Positions 43,839 through 52,979 of a stretch of 63,917 nt of DNA are shown piece by piece. The notes under the pieces are model-generated. The model saw nothing but the letters and a program-made list of their open reading frames with translations, was not told the origin of the DNA and ran no database searches. The DNA comes from JAPLKX01 sp035530195. GTDB taxonomy: Bacteria > Hydrogenedentota > Hydrogenedentia > Hydrogenedentales > SLHB01. The position numbers and the translations under genes were made by a program. The stretch's first letter is position 1. The number at the start of each line of letters is the position of its first letter. Location: NCBI GenBank assembly GCA_035530195.1, contig DATKVG010000187.1, positions 1 to 63,917 of the forward strand, read 5' to 3'.

Positions 43839-44117
43839 AAGATTTCCTCGAAAAGAGCCCGAATAACAGGGAGTCTACGCTATAAAAGATGCGAAAACCG
43901 CGACACGCCGAGCCCATCTAGTTGCGTTCATTATATAGCACCCGGTACAAACCCGGCAAATGCGACGGCGTTGAAACTCACTGATGCCCAGTTTTCGGGA
44001 GTAATTGCCGTGGGGGATCGTACAAGCACATTCTGTGGAAAAACCCGCCAACGTTAGTAGCGAGCACTGAGTCCCCCTCGTATCATTTTCCATTACGCGC
44101 CGAAGCGGGGGCCGCTT

Positions 44118-45788
44118 CTACTGCCCCAGCCCAAACTCGCCCGGCGCCGCTGTTGCGTGGTTAAGCACCGCAGCATGGTTGAGTTCCTCGCGCGTGAGGG
44201 GCGCATTCCGCCGCGCCAATTCAAGATACGCGGCACCCGACATGAACGCCCGCACCGCCTGCGCGACTCGGCCCGCGTCTTCCCGCCGGCACAACGCGAG
44301 CACCGTCCCGGCCATCCCCGCGCCTGTCAATGACGCACCCAGCGCGCCCGCCTCGAGCGCTACGTCCACCAGCGCATCGAGCACGCCGCTGCCGGCGCCG
44401 TACGCGCCCGGCATCGTCTCGAGCGGCGTCCCTTGCGCGATGCACTGCTCGAGCGCCGCGTCGCTCACGTCCGGCGGCCGCCGATCATGCCACGTACGCC
44501 GGTCGCCGTCGTGGCCGATGGTCATCAACCGGCCTGCGCGCGCATAATTCCCCACCTCCAACGCATCCGCGAACACCCGTGCGCGCTCCGATTCCGCGAT
44601 GCCAAACAGCAGTGGGCCGCGCAGCGCCACGCTTGTCGGCCGCATCTGGGCGGGCGCGCTTGCGAAATAGCGGTCATACAGCGCGTCCAGGCCGGGCAGG
44701 TCGTACCGCGCCCGCAGGTCCGCCACCGTTATCTCCTCGGGAATCCGCCGCAACAGGTCGAGGATGTAGCGCGTCCCGCCAAACTCTTCGAACTCGACCG
44801 GCGACAGCGTCGACAGCCGCCGCGCCTTCTCGACGAGGCTTTCCGGCAACCCCTGCCGCGCCATTTCCTGGCGCAAGATCTCGAGCGCCATGCCGTACGC
44901 GAACCGGTTGCGCGTATAGTCGACGCCAGCGGGCCCGCTGAGGCTGCGTTCGGTGTACGAGTTGATCACGAGGATCGCCAGCGCGTCCGGAAACCGCAGC
45001 CGCCGCGCGCCTGAAAAGTCTGGCCGGGCCGGGTCCAGCGCGAGGTTCACCATCTCCCCCACTCCGCCCAGCACCATCGCCGCCTGGTCGCTCAACCCGC
45101 ACCGCGAGCCCGTGTACCATTCGGCGTCCCGTGCCGTTTCCGCAAGTTCCGCGCCGGACAACTTCAGCCGGTTCAGCGCAAGGATCGCCTTCACGAGGCA
45201 AATGCACAACGCCGCCGACGAACTCAGCGCCGCGCCGCGCGGCATATCGCTGCCAATCACACCATCAAACCCCCGCGGCCGCGCGCCCGGAAACCGGTGA
45301 AGGACGCTGAGGAACGCGCCGCGCACGTAGTGCGACCAGTGGCCGCGCCGCGCTTCAACCCCGGCGCGCACACGCGGCTGCATGATGAAGTCCGGCCAGT
45401 CGCCGTCGATCCCGGCCGTATCCAGCACCTCGAGCGCGAACCGCGTCTCGTCGAACACCGGCTCGGTGTTCGCCACCACAACGTCGCCGTCTTCCGCCTC
45501 CCGCAGCACCAGCACGATCTCGCGCTGGTGTGTCATCAGGTTGAGGTAGCCGCCGTGCGTATCGACGTGCATCCCGCGCAGGTTGATCCGGCCGGGGCAA
45601 CGGAACACGCGGAGCGGCCCGTCGCCAAACCGGCGCAGGTGCGTCTCCGCCACCGCCCGCAGAAGCCCTGCCCGCTCCGCCGTTACGTCCGGATCCGTTC
45701 CGTAGACTTTCTTGAAGAGCTTCCGCGACGGGCCGGTTGCGTCTGCAATCGCGGCCCACTCAGACGCACGCAACCGCCCGCTGGTCAT
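44118..45788 (-). CDS. GHMP sugar kinase, galactokinase-like
   Basis: 556 aa, longer than galactokinase (~390). The GHMP motifs are: PGRINLRGMHVDTHGG (motif 1), RGAALSSSAALCICL (ATP loop, motif 2) and SLTGAGMAGTVLAL (motif 3). In galactokinase motif 1 reads GEHTD; here the Glu is Met and Thr is Val, so substrate recognition should differ from galactose. An N-terminal ~60-residue extension and a long middle region are extra. The start overlaps the stop of the P-type ATPase gene (ATGA). Likely a cytosolic sugar-1-kinase of unknown substrate. Confidence 0.82.
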   Translation of the reverse strand: MTSGRLRASEWAAIADATGPSRKLFKKVYGTDPDVTAERAGLLRAVAETHLRRFGDGPLRVFRCPGRINLRGMHVDTHGGYLNLMTHQREIVLVLREAEDGDVVVANTEPVFDETRFALEVLDTAGIDGDWPDFIMQPRVRAGVEARRGHWSHYVRGAFLSVLHRFPGARPRGFDGVIGSDMPRGAALSSSAALCICLVKAILALNRLKLSGAELAETARDAEWYTGSRCGLSDQAAMVLGGVGEMVNLALDPARPDFSGARRLRFPDALAILVINSYTERSLSGPAGVDYTRNRFAYGMALEILRQEMARQGLPESLVEKARRLSTLSPVEFEEFGGTRYILDLLRRIPEEITVADLRARYDLPGLDALYDRYFASAPAQMRPTSVALRGPLLFGIAESERARVFADALEVGNYARAGRLMTIGHDGDRRTWHDRRPPDVSDAALEQCIAQGTPLETMPGAYGAGSGVLDALVDVALEAGALGASLTGAGMAGTVLALCRREDAGRVAQAVRAFMSGAAYLELARRNAPLTREELNHAAVLNHATAAPGEFGLGQ

Positions 45789-48337
45789 ATGCCTTCCCGC
45801 CTGCCCAGCTTGCGCCTTAACACCTTGAGCCCTTCAAACCAGGCGATACCGGCGAAACCCGCGGCCAGCGCGATCGCAAAATCCACCGGATGCAGCACCG
45901 TAAAATGGAACAAGTCGCGCAAGAACGGCACGTAAATCACGACACTCAGAAACACCAGCGCCAGGATCACCACCAGCCACAGCGCACGATTCCGGACGCG
46001 GAACATCCCCGCGATCGTGCGCGACCAGGATCGGTTCGTCAGGATCAGGCTCAGATTCGCAACGATCAGCGTCGCAAACGTCAGCGTACGGGCTTCTTTT
46101 TCCCCAAACCCGCGGTACCACTGCATGACAAAAACAACCAGCACGATCGCCAGAACCGCCAGCCCCTGCATCAGACTCAGCAGCAGCAGCCGCGGGCTGA
46201 ACAGCGGCTGGTCGGGGGGCCTTGGAGGTCTCTCCATCGCGTCGGGCTCGGCGTCTTCCGCCTCGAACGCCACCGAACATGCGGGGTCGATCACGAGTTC
46301 CAGAAACACGATGTGCATCGGCATCAGCACCAGCGGCCACTTGAACAGCACCGGGATAAACGACAGCCCCGCGATCGGCACGTGGATCGCCAGAATGTAC
46401 GCGATGGCCTTCTTCAAGTTATCGAAAACCCGCCGGCCCAGCTTCACCGCCTCGACAATCGACGAGAAATCGTCGTCCACCAGCACGAGATCGGCCGACT
46501 CGCGCGCGACGTCCGTGCCCCGCCCGCCCATCGCGATGCCGATATGCGCCGCTTTCAGTGCCGGCGCGTCGTTGACGCCGTCACCCGTCATCGCCACCAC
46601 CTCGCCGTTCGCCTTCAGCGCGTTTACCAGCCGCAGTTTCTGCTCGGGCACAACCCGCGCGTAAACGCTTGTCGCCCGCACGCGTTCGCGCAACTGCGCG
46701 TCGTCCATGGCGTCGAGTTCCGGGCCGGTGATCGCCTTGTCCGACGGCGTCAGCCCGATCTGCCGGGCGATGTTCAGCGCCGTCTCGGCATAATCGCCCG
46801 TGATCATCACGACGCGCATGCCCGCCCGGTAACACTGCTGGATCGCCGCGGGCACCGTCGGCCGCAACGGGTCCGCCAGGCCGATCAGGCCAAGAAACTG
46901 GAAATCGAAATCGTGCTGGGCTTCCCGGACCGTCGCCTGTTCCGCGTCCGGCAGCGGCGCTTCCACAAAAAACAAGGCCTTCGCGACCGCCAGCACCCGC
47001 AGCCCTTCCCGCGCCATCACCGTCACATGCTCGTTGATCTCGCGCAGCCGCGTCTCGTTGAAATGGCACAAATCGGCAATGGCTTCGGGCGCGCCTTTCG
47101 CGGCGATCACGTAATCGCGGGCGTCCGGCGACCGCCACACGTGCGACATCGCCAGCAGATCCTGCGAAAGCGGGTACTCCTGTTGGAGCACCCAGTCGTC
47201 GTGCAGATGTTCCGTGTTCGCCAGGTACCGGTCGCCCAGCGCCTGGAACGCTTTTTCCATCGGGTCGAACGGATCTTTGTGACTGGCGAGGATGCTGTAT
47301 TCGAGGATTTCGTGAAACGGCTCGGGCAGCGGGCCCTCGATGGCGTAATCCACGTCAAAAAAACCGTCGCGCGCGAACAGCTTGTTCACGGACATCTTGT
47401 TCTGTGTCAGGGTTCCGGTTTTGTCCACGCACAGCACCGTCGCCGCGCCCAGCGTCTCGACCGCGGGCATCCGCCGCGTCAATACGTTCTTTTGCGAAAT
47501 CCGCCACGCGCCGACGGCCAGAAAAATCGAAAGGACCACCGGGAATTCTTCGGGCATGATGGCCATCGCCATCGTAATGCCCACCAGGAACCCCTCGAGC
47601 CAGTTGTGGCGCGTTGTTCCGTAAATGATCACGACGGCCGCGCAAAGCAAGAAGCCGCCCGCCGCAAGTGTCCGCACCATCCGGCCCGTCTCGCGGTGCA
47701 GGCGCGTCTCTTCCCGCTCGACCGTCTGGAGCCGCTTCCCTATCTGGCCCAGCACCGTCTCGAGCCCCACCGCCCGCACTTCCGCCACCGCCTTCCCCCT
47801 CACCACCAGCGTGCCTGAATACAGCTTGGCGTCGCCGTTCCGCCGCGTTTTGCGCACCGGCAACGATTCCCCCGTCACCAGCGATTCGTCTACTTCGATA
47901 TATGTATCCGACAGCAGGTCCCCGTCCGCCGGAACCCGGTCTCCCTCGGACAGCACGAGGACGTCGCCGCGCACCACCTCGCGGCCGGCGATGCGTTTTT
48001 CATGCCCGTCCCGGATTACCATGGCGCGCGGGCTGGAGAGATCCCTCAGCGCCTCGAGCGCCCGCTCGGTTTTGCGCTCCTGGTAGAACGTAATTCCGAT
48101 GATGACGACCACGAACGCCATCAGCATCAGCGCCTCGCGCACGTCACCCAGGATTAAGTAGATGATCCCGCCGCCCACCAGCAGCAGAAACATCGGTTCC
48201 CTCACCACAGAAAATGCGAGCGACAACAGGCTGCGCGGTTTCGCCGATGGCAGTTCGTTAAACCCCTCGGCCTCGAGCCGCCTCCGCGCCTCCTGCTCGC
48301 TCAACCCCGTGATATGTGCAAGATCAAATTTGGGCAT
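45785..48337 (-). CDS. P-type cation ATPase, Ca2+-type (P2)
   Basis: 850 aa with the N-terminal cation-ATPase domain, ~10 membrane segments, TGES (actuator), DKTGTLTQNKM (phosphorylation Asp) and TGDGVNDAPAL. Length and the C-terminal six-segment domain fit SERCA/PMCA-like P2 pumps. In M4 the motif IMPEEFPVVL has the PEE/PEG form, and M6 contains VIDPACS, so the ion could be Ca2+, Mn2+ or Na+. It is inner-membrane and coupled by 4-bp overlap to the downstream GHMP kinase gene. Confidence 0.92.
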   Translation of the reverse strand: MPKFDLAHITGLSEQEARRRLEAEGFNELPSAKPRSLLSLAFSVVREPMFLLLVGGGIIYLILGDVREALMLMAFVVVIIGITFYQERKTERALEALRDLSSPRAMVIRDGHEKRIAGREVVRGDVLVLSEGDRVPADGDLLSDTYIEVDESLVTGESLPVRKTRRNGDAKLYSGTLVVRGKAVAEVRAVGLETVLGQIGKRLQTVEREETRLHRETGRMVRTLAAGGFLLCAAVVIIYGTTRHNWLEGFLVGITMAMAIMPEEFPVVLSIFLAVGAWRISQKNVLTRRMPAVETLGAATVLCVDKTGTLTQNKMSVNKLFARDGFFDVDYAIEGPLPEPFHEILEYSILASHKDPFDPMEKAFQALGDRYLANTEHLHDDWVLQQEYPLSQDLLAMSHVWRSPDARDYVIAAKGAPEAIADLCHFNETRLREINEHVTVMAREGLRVLAVAKALFFVEAPLPDAEQATVREAQHDFDFQFLGLIGLADPLRPTVPAAIQQCYRAGMRVVMITGDYAETALNIARQIGLTPSDKAITGPELDAMDDAQLRERVRATSVYARVVPEQKLRLVNALKANGEVVAMTGDGVNDAPALKAAHIGIAMGGRGTDVARESADLVLVDDDFSSIVEAVKLGRRVFDNLKKAIAYILAIHVPIAGLSFIPVLFKWPLVLMPMHIVFLELVIDPACSVAFEAEDAEPDAMERPPRPPDQPLFSPRLLLLSLMQGLAVLAIVLVVFVMQWYRGFGEKEARTLTFATLIVANLSLILTNRSWSRTIAGMFRVRNRALWLVVILALVFLSVVIYVPFLRDLFHFTVLHPVDFAIALAAGFAGIAWFEGLKVLRRKLGRREGI

Positions 48338-48387
48338 GACTTTTCAAAAAACCAAGTGGGACGATTGGTACGCGCCGTGTTTTGTTT

Positions 48388-48412
48388 TTGCCTACGGTCT
48401 ACAGCCTGCCTA
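48388..48412. repeat. Short heptad array at VWA gene 3' end
   Basis: GCCTACG, GTCTACA, GCCTGCC (7-nt spacing) immediately before, and running into, the VWA gene stop codon (48410-48412). The same units recur at 54037-54070. Confidence 0.75.
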
Positions 48413-50152
48413 GTCGTAGCTTGTGCGGATGTTATACTTTCGGCTCAGGTCGCGCAACTCCGCCAGCAGTTCCGGCCGCTCGCCCACCCGGCAGATCTCC
48501 CCGATCAGATAGTAGATTTTTTGAAACGCCCAGTTTCGCACGATCTGATCGTCGCCGGTTGCGGCTTGCCGCAGGTCCGTCTTGAAAATGACTTCTTTCT
48601 TGTTTCCCAACGCGGCGCCCGTCAGCCGCATGAAAAACTCGCGATCTGTGCCCGGATCAAACCGGCCGTACACCGTCACCGCTTTGTTTTTATAAAAGTC
48701 CGGGATGTCTTTGGGAAAGATTTCGGTTTTGTCGATACTGCCGAAATCCGCGTCGAGTTCGACCAGCAGCGGGTCGTTGAGCCGCGCAAAAAATGCCGGC
48801 AGGTCGGATTTGATGGCTTCAATCGATGGCGCCACGCGCGATTCGCCTTTGTTTCTGTACGCCAGCAGGTCCAGCAGGTACTGGTTCACCGTGTTGCCCC
48901 CGCCGCACGCAAAGATCGAGTTGCCCAACACGTTTTCCGCGGTCAGCCCGTTGATAATCGTCCGCATGTCTTTAACGCCCGCGGTGGGCCGGCCGTCACT
49001 CATCACGACCACCACGCCCGGCACACCCGGCCGCGGCGGCGTCTGCACGACGGGCCGGATCGCGTTGTAGACGTTCGTCCCGCCCCTCGATTCGAGCGTC
49101 GTCAGAAACGCCGCGGCTTCGTCCTTGGCTTCCGGTGTGGCGGGAGTGAACTCGGGCTTGAACGGGCTGGCGGCGTCGCGGAACACCACGATGTTGAACC
49201 GGTCGTTGGGCCGGAGCATCTGCACCATGTCTCGAGCCGCCCGCGCGGTCTGATCGAGTTTGTACTGCACGATGCTGTTCGAAGCGTCAATGACGAACGT
49301 CACGTCTTTGGGCAGCGGCGGAATGCTGCTGTCGGTCTTGGGGGTGATCTCGACGCGGAAATACGCGGCTTTCTCCTGCGGGGGGAAATACGCGCTTACC
49401 TGCACGTCAAGCAGGTCGTCCATGAATTCGAACGGCGTCTCCTGTTTGATGTCGGCCACGACGGGCGCAAGCCGCTGCTCGACCGCGGCCGGCGGGGCCA
49501 GCGCGTCGCGCGGCGGCAGATTGACGCCGGCCTCGAACGGCGGCGGCGCGGGCTCGAGCGCACCCGCCGGCTCTTGCGCGGGCATGCCCTCGCCCAACAG
49601 GCTCCGCACCGGCAGCGAGCCTACCGTAATCGGCCCTTCGCCCAGGTCGCCGGGGCCGCGCAACGCCGGGTATTCGTTCTCGCCAAGAATCCGGTCCGCA
49701 CTCGGGCTCACGAGCCGCCGCGCAATCTCGATGTCTTGCCGCGCGGTCGCCTGGCTGATTTCGATGATTTTCGCGTCAACCTCGCGCAGAATCGCCGGAT
49801 CGGGTTGCAGAAAATGCTCGCGCTCGATAAGTTCCGACGCCAGCCGGTCCGAAAGTTGCGGAATCTCGACCGGCTTATCGAGCAGCGAGTCCATCGTCTT
49901 AAACGCCTCCGCCTCCTGCTGCAGGAGCTCCTCGATCGACCCCGGCCCTTTCGGCGGGCCGGCCTCGTCGAGTTTCTCGACTTCGGGCGGCGGCGCCTCG
50001 GTTCGGATTCGCACTTGGAACCTCTGCGGCGGCTGTTGCGGCGCCGGCGTCAGCCCCTGGATCGTCACCATCGGCGCAACAGCAATCAGCCCCGCATGCA
50101 CCATCAGCGAAACCGCAATGCTCAAGCCCAGCAGTGACTGGCGGCTGTACAT
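48410..50152 (-). CDS. TonB-like N-terminus fused to a von Willebrand A domain
   Basis: 580 aa from MYSRQSLLGL, with GGAG close upstream. The N-terminus has one membrane segment (~8-30) and a Pro-rich stretch (TPAPQQPPQRFQVRIRTEAPPPE), as in TonB/TolA-type proteins. The middle is low-complexity and helical. Residues ~280-470 form a VWA domain with the MIDAS motif DASNS and a SDG motif (VVVVMSDGRP). The C-terminal ~100 residues are unassigned and contain LIGEICRVGERPELLAELRDLS. It is the last gene of an ExbB-ExbD-TPR-VWA operon, so it probably takes the TonB/TolA position with a divergent periplasmic end. Confidence 0.83.
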   Translation of the reverse strand: MYSRQSLLGLSIAVSLMVHAGLIAVAPMVTIQGLTPAPQQPPQRFQVRIRTEAPPPEVEKLDEAGPPKGPGSIEELLQQEAEAFKTMDSLLDKPVEIPQLSDRLASELIEREHFLQPDPAILREVDAKIIEISQATARQDIEIARRLVSPSADRILGENEYPALRGPGDLGEGPITVGSLPVRSLLGEGMPAQEPAGALEPAPPPFEAGVNLPPRDALAPPAAVEQRLAPVVADIKQETPFEFMDDLLDVQVSAYFPPQEKAAYFRVEITPKTDSSIPPLPKDVTFVIDASNSIVQYKLDQTARAARDMVQMLRPNDRFNIVVFRDAASPFKPEFTPATPEAKDEAAAFLTTLESRGGTNVYNAIRPVVQTPPRPGVPGVVVVMSDGRPTAGVKDMRTIINGLTAENVLGNSIFACGGGNTVNQYLLDLLAYRNKGESRVAPSIEAIKSDLPAFFARLNDPLLVELDADFGSIDKTEIFPKDIPDFYKNKAVTVYGRFDPGTDREFFMRLTGAALGNKKEVIFKTDLRQAATGDDQIVRNWAFQKIYYLIGEICRVGERPELLAELRDLSRKYNIRTSYD

Positions 50153-50203
50153 CACCCGCTCCCAGGGGCGTTTTCTGCGTCGCTATGCTTGATTCTATTC
50201 TTC

Positions 50204-50238
50204 ATTTGTAATTTGTAATTTGTCATTTGTCATTTCTT
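50204..50238. repeat. Heptad array (ATTTGTA/ATTTGTC)
   Basis: Five units with a 7-nt period at 50204-50238. The stop codon of the TPR gene (50230-50232) falls inside the array. Confidence 0.92.
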
Positions 50239-52548
50239 CACGGCTTCCCGGGCCTTTTTTGCCTGCTCGGAATCGGGATACGTGCCGATGATCTCCTCGT
50301 ACGCCTTCCTCGCCTGGTCGGCGCTGCCCGCTTTCTCAAAACACTGGCCCGCCCGCCACAGCGATTCCGGCGCCAGATCTTCGTTCAAAAAAACGATCAC
50401 AACATACATGTAACTGCGCGCAGCCGATTCGAAATCGCCCTTGGCCTCATACAACTCGCCCAGGTGGAACCGCGCACGCGTCGACGTCATTCCCGTGTTC
50501 GTGTTCGCCACTTCTTCGAACAGTTTGAACGCTTCGTCATGCTTTTTCTGCGCTTCGTGGAGCGTCGCCATCTTGTATTTCGCATCCACGGCTATCGCGC
50601 TCTGCGGCGCCGTATCCACCACCGCCTGGAAAAGCTTCACGGCGTCGTCCGGTTTGCCCGCGGCCTCGCTGCACTCCGCGATCTTGAATCGCACCCGCTC
50701 CGGGTTGAGATAATCCGGCTGTGCCTCGAGCAGCGCCTCGAACGCCTGCGCGGCCTGATCCCACTTCTGCTGATCGTACAGCCGCTGGCCCACCCACGCG
50801 TACGTCTCTTCGCTGAGCGCCACCGCCGGATATTCCTTCATCAGCTTCAGGAATATCTCGCAGGCCGCATCAAAATCCTTCGTCTCATACCGCGCCAGCG
50901 CAAGACCCTTCACCGCCCGCCCCGCCGTTGGGCCCTGCGGGTCGATGTTTAAGGCCGCCGTGTACGACTCGATCGCCTTGACCGCATCCTTCGCGTCGCG
51001 GACGTAATGGTCGCCGATACGGATGTGGGCTTCCGCCGCACGCGACGTCTGCGGGTATTTCTCGAGCAGCGTTTTAAACGTCGCCGCGCTCGACTCGAAG
51101 TCTTTCATGTTGTGATACGTGATCGCCAGCCGGTACAGCGTGTCCTGTTCGACGGCAGGGCCCGGCGCCCCTTCGAGGATCTTCTTGTACTTGCCGACGG
51201 CGTCCGCGAACGCCGACGAGAAAAACTGCGCGTCGCCCGCGCGAAGCATTGCCTGCTCCGTCAGCTCATTTGCAGGATATTTCGTGGCGAACTCCTCAAA
51301 AACTTTCGCCGCCTCGTCCGTCCGTCCAAGATGCGCCAGGCACTCTCCGCCCTTGTACAACGCCTCCGCGCCGAAATCGCTGCCCGCGTATTTCTCGGAA
51401 ACGAGCCGGAACTCCTCGTATGCATTCTCGTAGTCGCCCAGCGAGACCATGATGGTGCCAAGCAAGAACGCCGCATCACCCACCATTTTCGGGTCGGGCG
51501 ACTGCAGGAACGCCGAAATCTCGGCCTTCGCCTCCTCGAGTTTGCCCGCCAGATTCAGGCACCACGCGATTTTGTACTGCGCCCGCGCCGCAAATTCCGA
51601 CTTGGGGTGGTCGCTGCGAATTTGCTTGTACACCGTTATCGCCTCGTCGTACCGCTGCTGCTGTTGGAGGCAGTTACCCAGCAGGTATCTCATCCCGGGC
51701 GCCTGCGGCGAGTCCGGTTTCTTGTTCAGGAAATCCTGCGCCGCGGCCGCCGACTCCGGAAACTTGCCCGCGTGATAAAGGGCCCAGATGTGGCCGTACT
51801 CCGCCCGCTCCGCATACTCGGATGCGGGGAAATCCTTCTCGAGCTGGTCGTACGCCTGCACCGCCGCGTCGAACCAGCCGATCTGGTCAAACGCCTCCGC
51901 CGCACGGAACCGCGCTTCCGCCCGCAGCGACTCGTCTGCGCCCGATTGCGCCACCGTCGACAGCGTCGTGGCCGCCTCCTCGTGATTGCCGCGCGCCAGG
52001 TACACCAGCGCCAGTTGGTATTGCGCGTACGGGACGAACGGGCTGTCGGGCAGCGCCTCGATCAGCTTCTTGAAATCGGCCTCCGCGGCATCGACGTTGT
52101 TGCTCTCGGCATTTACTTTGCCCAGGTAATACAAGGCCCGCGCCCGCGTCTCGCCGCTGCTGCCCTCGCCCGAGAGCGATTCAAGCGCCATCGCCGCATC
52201 CGCCGGCCGCTTCAAAAAATACAGCACTTCCGCCCGGCTCAACGTCGCCCGCTCGAGAATGTCGCCCTCCGGTTTTCTGGCCAGCAACTGGTCGAACGCC
52301 TTCAACGCCGCCTCGTACTCGTGCGCCGCGTACGCCGCCTCGCCCAACCGATACAGCGCTGAACTCACCTGCTCGCCGTCCGGATATTTCTCCAGGTAGG
52401 ACCGATACTCCGCCGCCGCCTCCTTGTAAAAGCCACGCTGGAAAAGGCCGTTGGCGAAATCAAACTCCGCCTGGCCCGCCGGTTCCGCCAAAGCCACCGC
52501 CGCGGCCACGAAAATCAACGCCGCGATCGCCGCCGCAAACTGCCTCAT
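50230..52548 (-). CDS. Periplasmic TPR-repeat protein
   Basis: 772 aa from MRQFAAAIAALIFVAAAVALA, a signal peptide. Nearly the whole mature protein is tandem TPR units of 34-37 residues, many with the YbgF/BamD-like pattern A-x-YKKILE-P or YPDSEQAKKA. No catalytic domain is visible. Its start overlaps the exbD stop by 4 bp (ATGA). It probably acts as a periplasmic scaffold for the ExbBD/TonB-like motor, as CpoB/YbgF does for Tol-Pal; this is inference from context. Confidence 0.88.
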   Translation of the reverse strand: MRQFAAAIAALIFVAAAVALAEPAGQAEFDFANGLFQRGFYKEAAAEYRSYLEKYPDGEQVSSALYRLGEAAYAAHEYEAALKAFDQLLARKPEGDILERATLSRAEVLYFLKRPADAAMALESLSGEGSSGETRARALYYLGKVNAESNNVDAAEADFKKLIEALPDSPFVPYAQYQLALVYLARGNHEEAATTLSTVAQSGADESLRAEARFRAAEAFDQIGWFDAAVQAYDQLEKDFPASEYAERAEYGHIWALYHAGKFPESAAAAQDFLNKKPDSPQAPGMRYLLGNCLQQQQRYDEAITVYKQIRSDHPKSEFAARAQYKIAWCLNLAGKLEEAKAEISAFLQSPDPKMVGDAAFLLGTIMVSLGDYENAYEEFRLVSEKYAGSDFGAEALYKGGECLAHLGRTDEAAKVFEEFATKYPANELTEQAMLRAGDAQFFSSAFADAVGKYKKILEGAPGPAVEQDTLYRLAITYHNMKDFESSAATFKTLLEKYPQTSRAAEAHIRIGDHYVRDAKDAVKAIESYTAALNIDPQGPTAGRAVKGLALARYETKDFDAACEIFLKLMKEYPAVALSEETYAWVGQRLYDQQKWDQAAQAFEALLEAQPDYLNPERVRFKIAECSEAAGKPDDAVKLFQAVVDTAPQSAIAVDAKYKMATLHEAQKKHDEAFKLFEEVANTNTGMTSTRARFHLGELYEAKGDFESAARSYMYVVIVFLNEDLAPESLWRAGQCFEKAGSADQARKAYEEIIGTYPDSEQAKKAREAVKK

Positions 52549-52979
52549 TGCGCCCCCGCCTCCTTTGGCTCTTCCGTCAACGCCGAGAACGACACGTTCG
52601 CGATGTCCGCATTCTTGCAGCAATCGAGCACCGCGATCGCCTGGCCAAGCGCCGCGTTCCGGTCGCCCCGAATAATAACCGACCCGCCCGGGAACAGTTC
52701 CGCGACCCGGTCGAGCACGTCCTGCAATTCGGGGATGCTCATCTCGCGGTTGTTCAGCACGATCCGCCCGTCTTCGCGCACGTTGATGTAGATCTCGCCC
52801 TGCGTCCGCTCGATCGGCGCCGCCGAACTCGCTGTCGGCAGCATGATGTCGATCTCGCTTTCCATCGAGGTGTACGCCGATACCGTCAGGAAAAACACCA
52901 GCGTCAAAAACACGATGTCGATCAGCGGGGCCAACTGGATGGTCTCGGCCTCTTCCTGAAGTTTGCGCCCGAATTTCAT
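52545..52979 (-). CDS. ExbD/TolR-type biopolymer transporter
   Basis: 144 aa from MKFGRKLQEEAETIQLAPL; the ATG overlaps the exbB stop (ATGA). It has one membrane helix with the proton-carrying Asp in APLIDIVFLTLVFFLTVSA, and a periplasmic domain ending in VIIRGDRNAALGQAIAVLDCC, the usual ExbD/TolR C-terminus. Together with ExbB it uses the proton gradient to energise a TonB- or TolA-like partner, here probably the VWA protein. Confidence 0.94.
   Translation of the reverse strand: MKFGRKLQEEAETIQLAPLIDIVFLTLVFFLTVSAYTSMESEIDIMLPTASSAAPIERTQGEIYINVREDGRIVLNNREMSIPELQDVLDRVAELFPGGSVIIRGDRNAALGQAIAVLDCCKNADIANVSFSALTEEPKEAGAQ

Noticed and set aside
50999..52362. Long plus-strand ORF (about 450 codons) antisense to the TPR gene
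   Set aside because: It is a GC-rich shadow of the TPR reading frame; the translation is Arg/Leu-biased with no family similarity.
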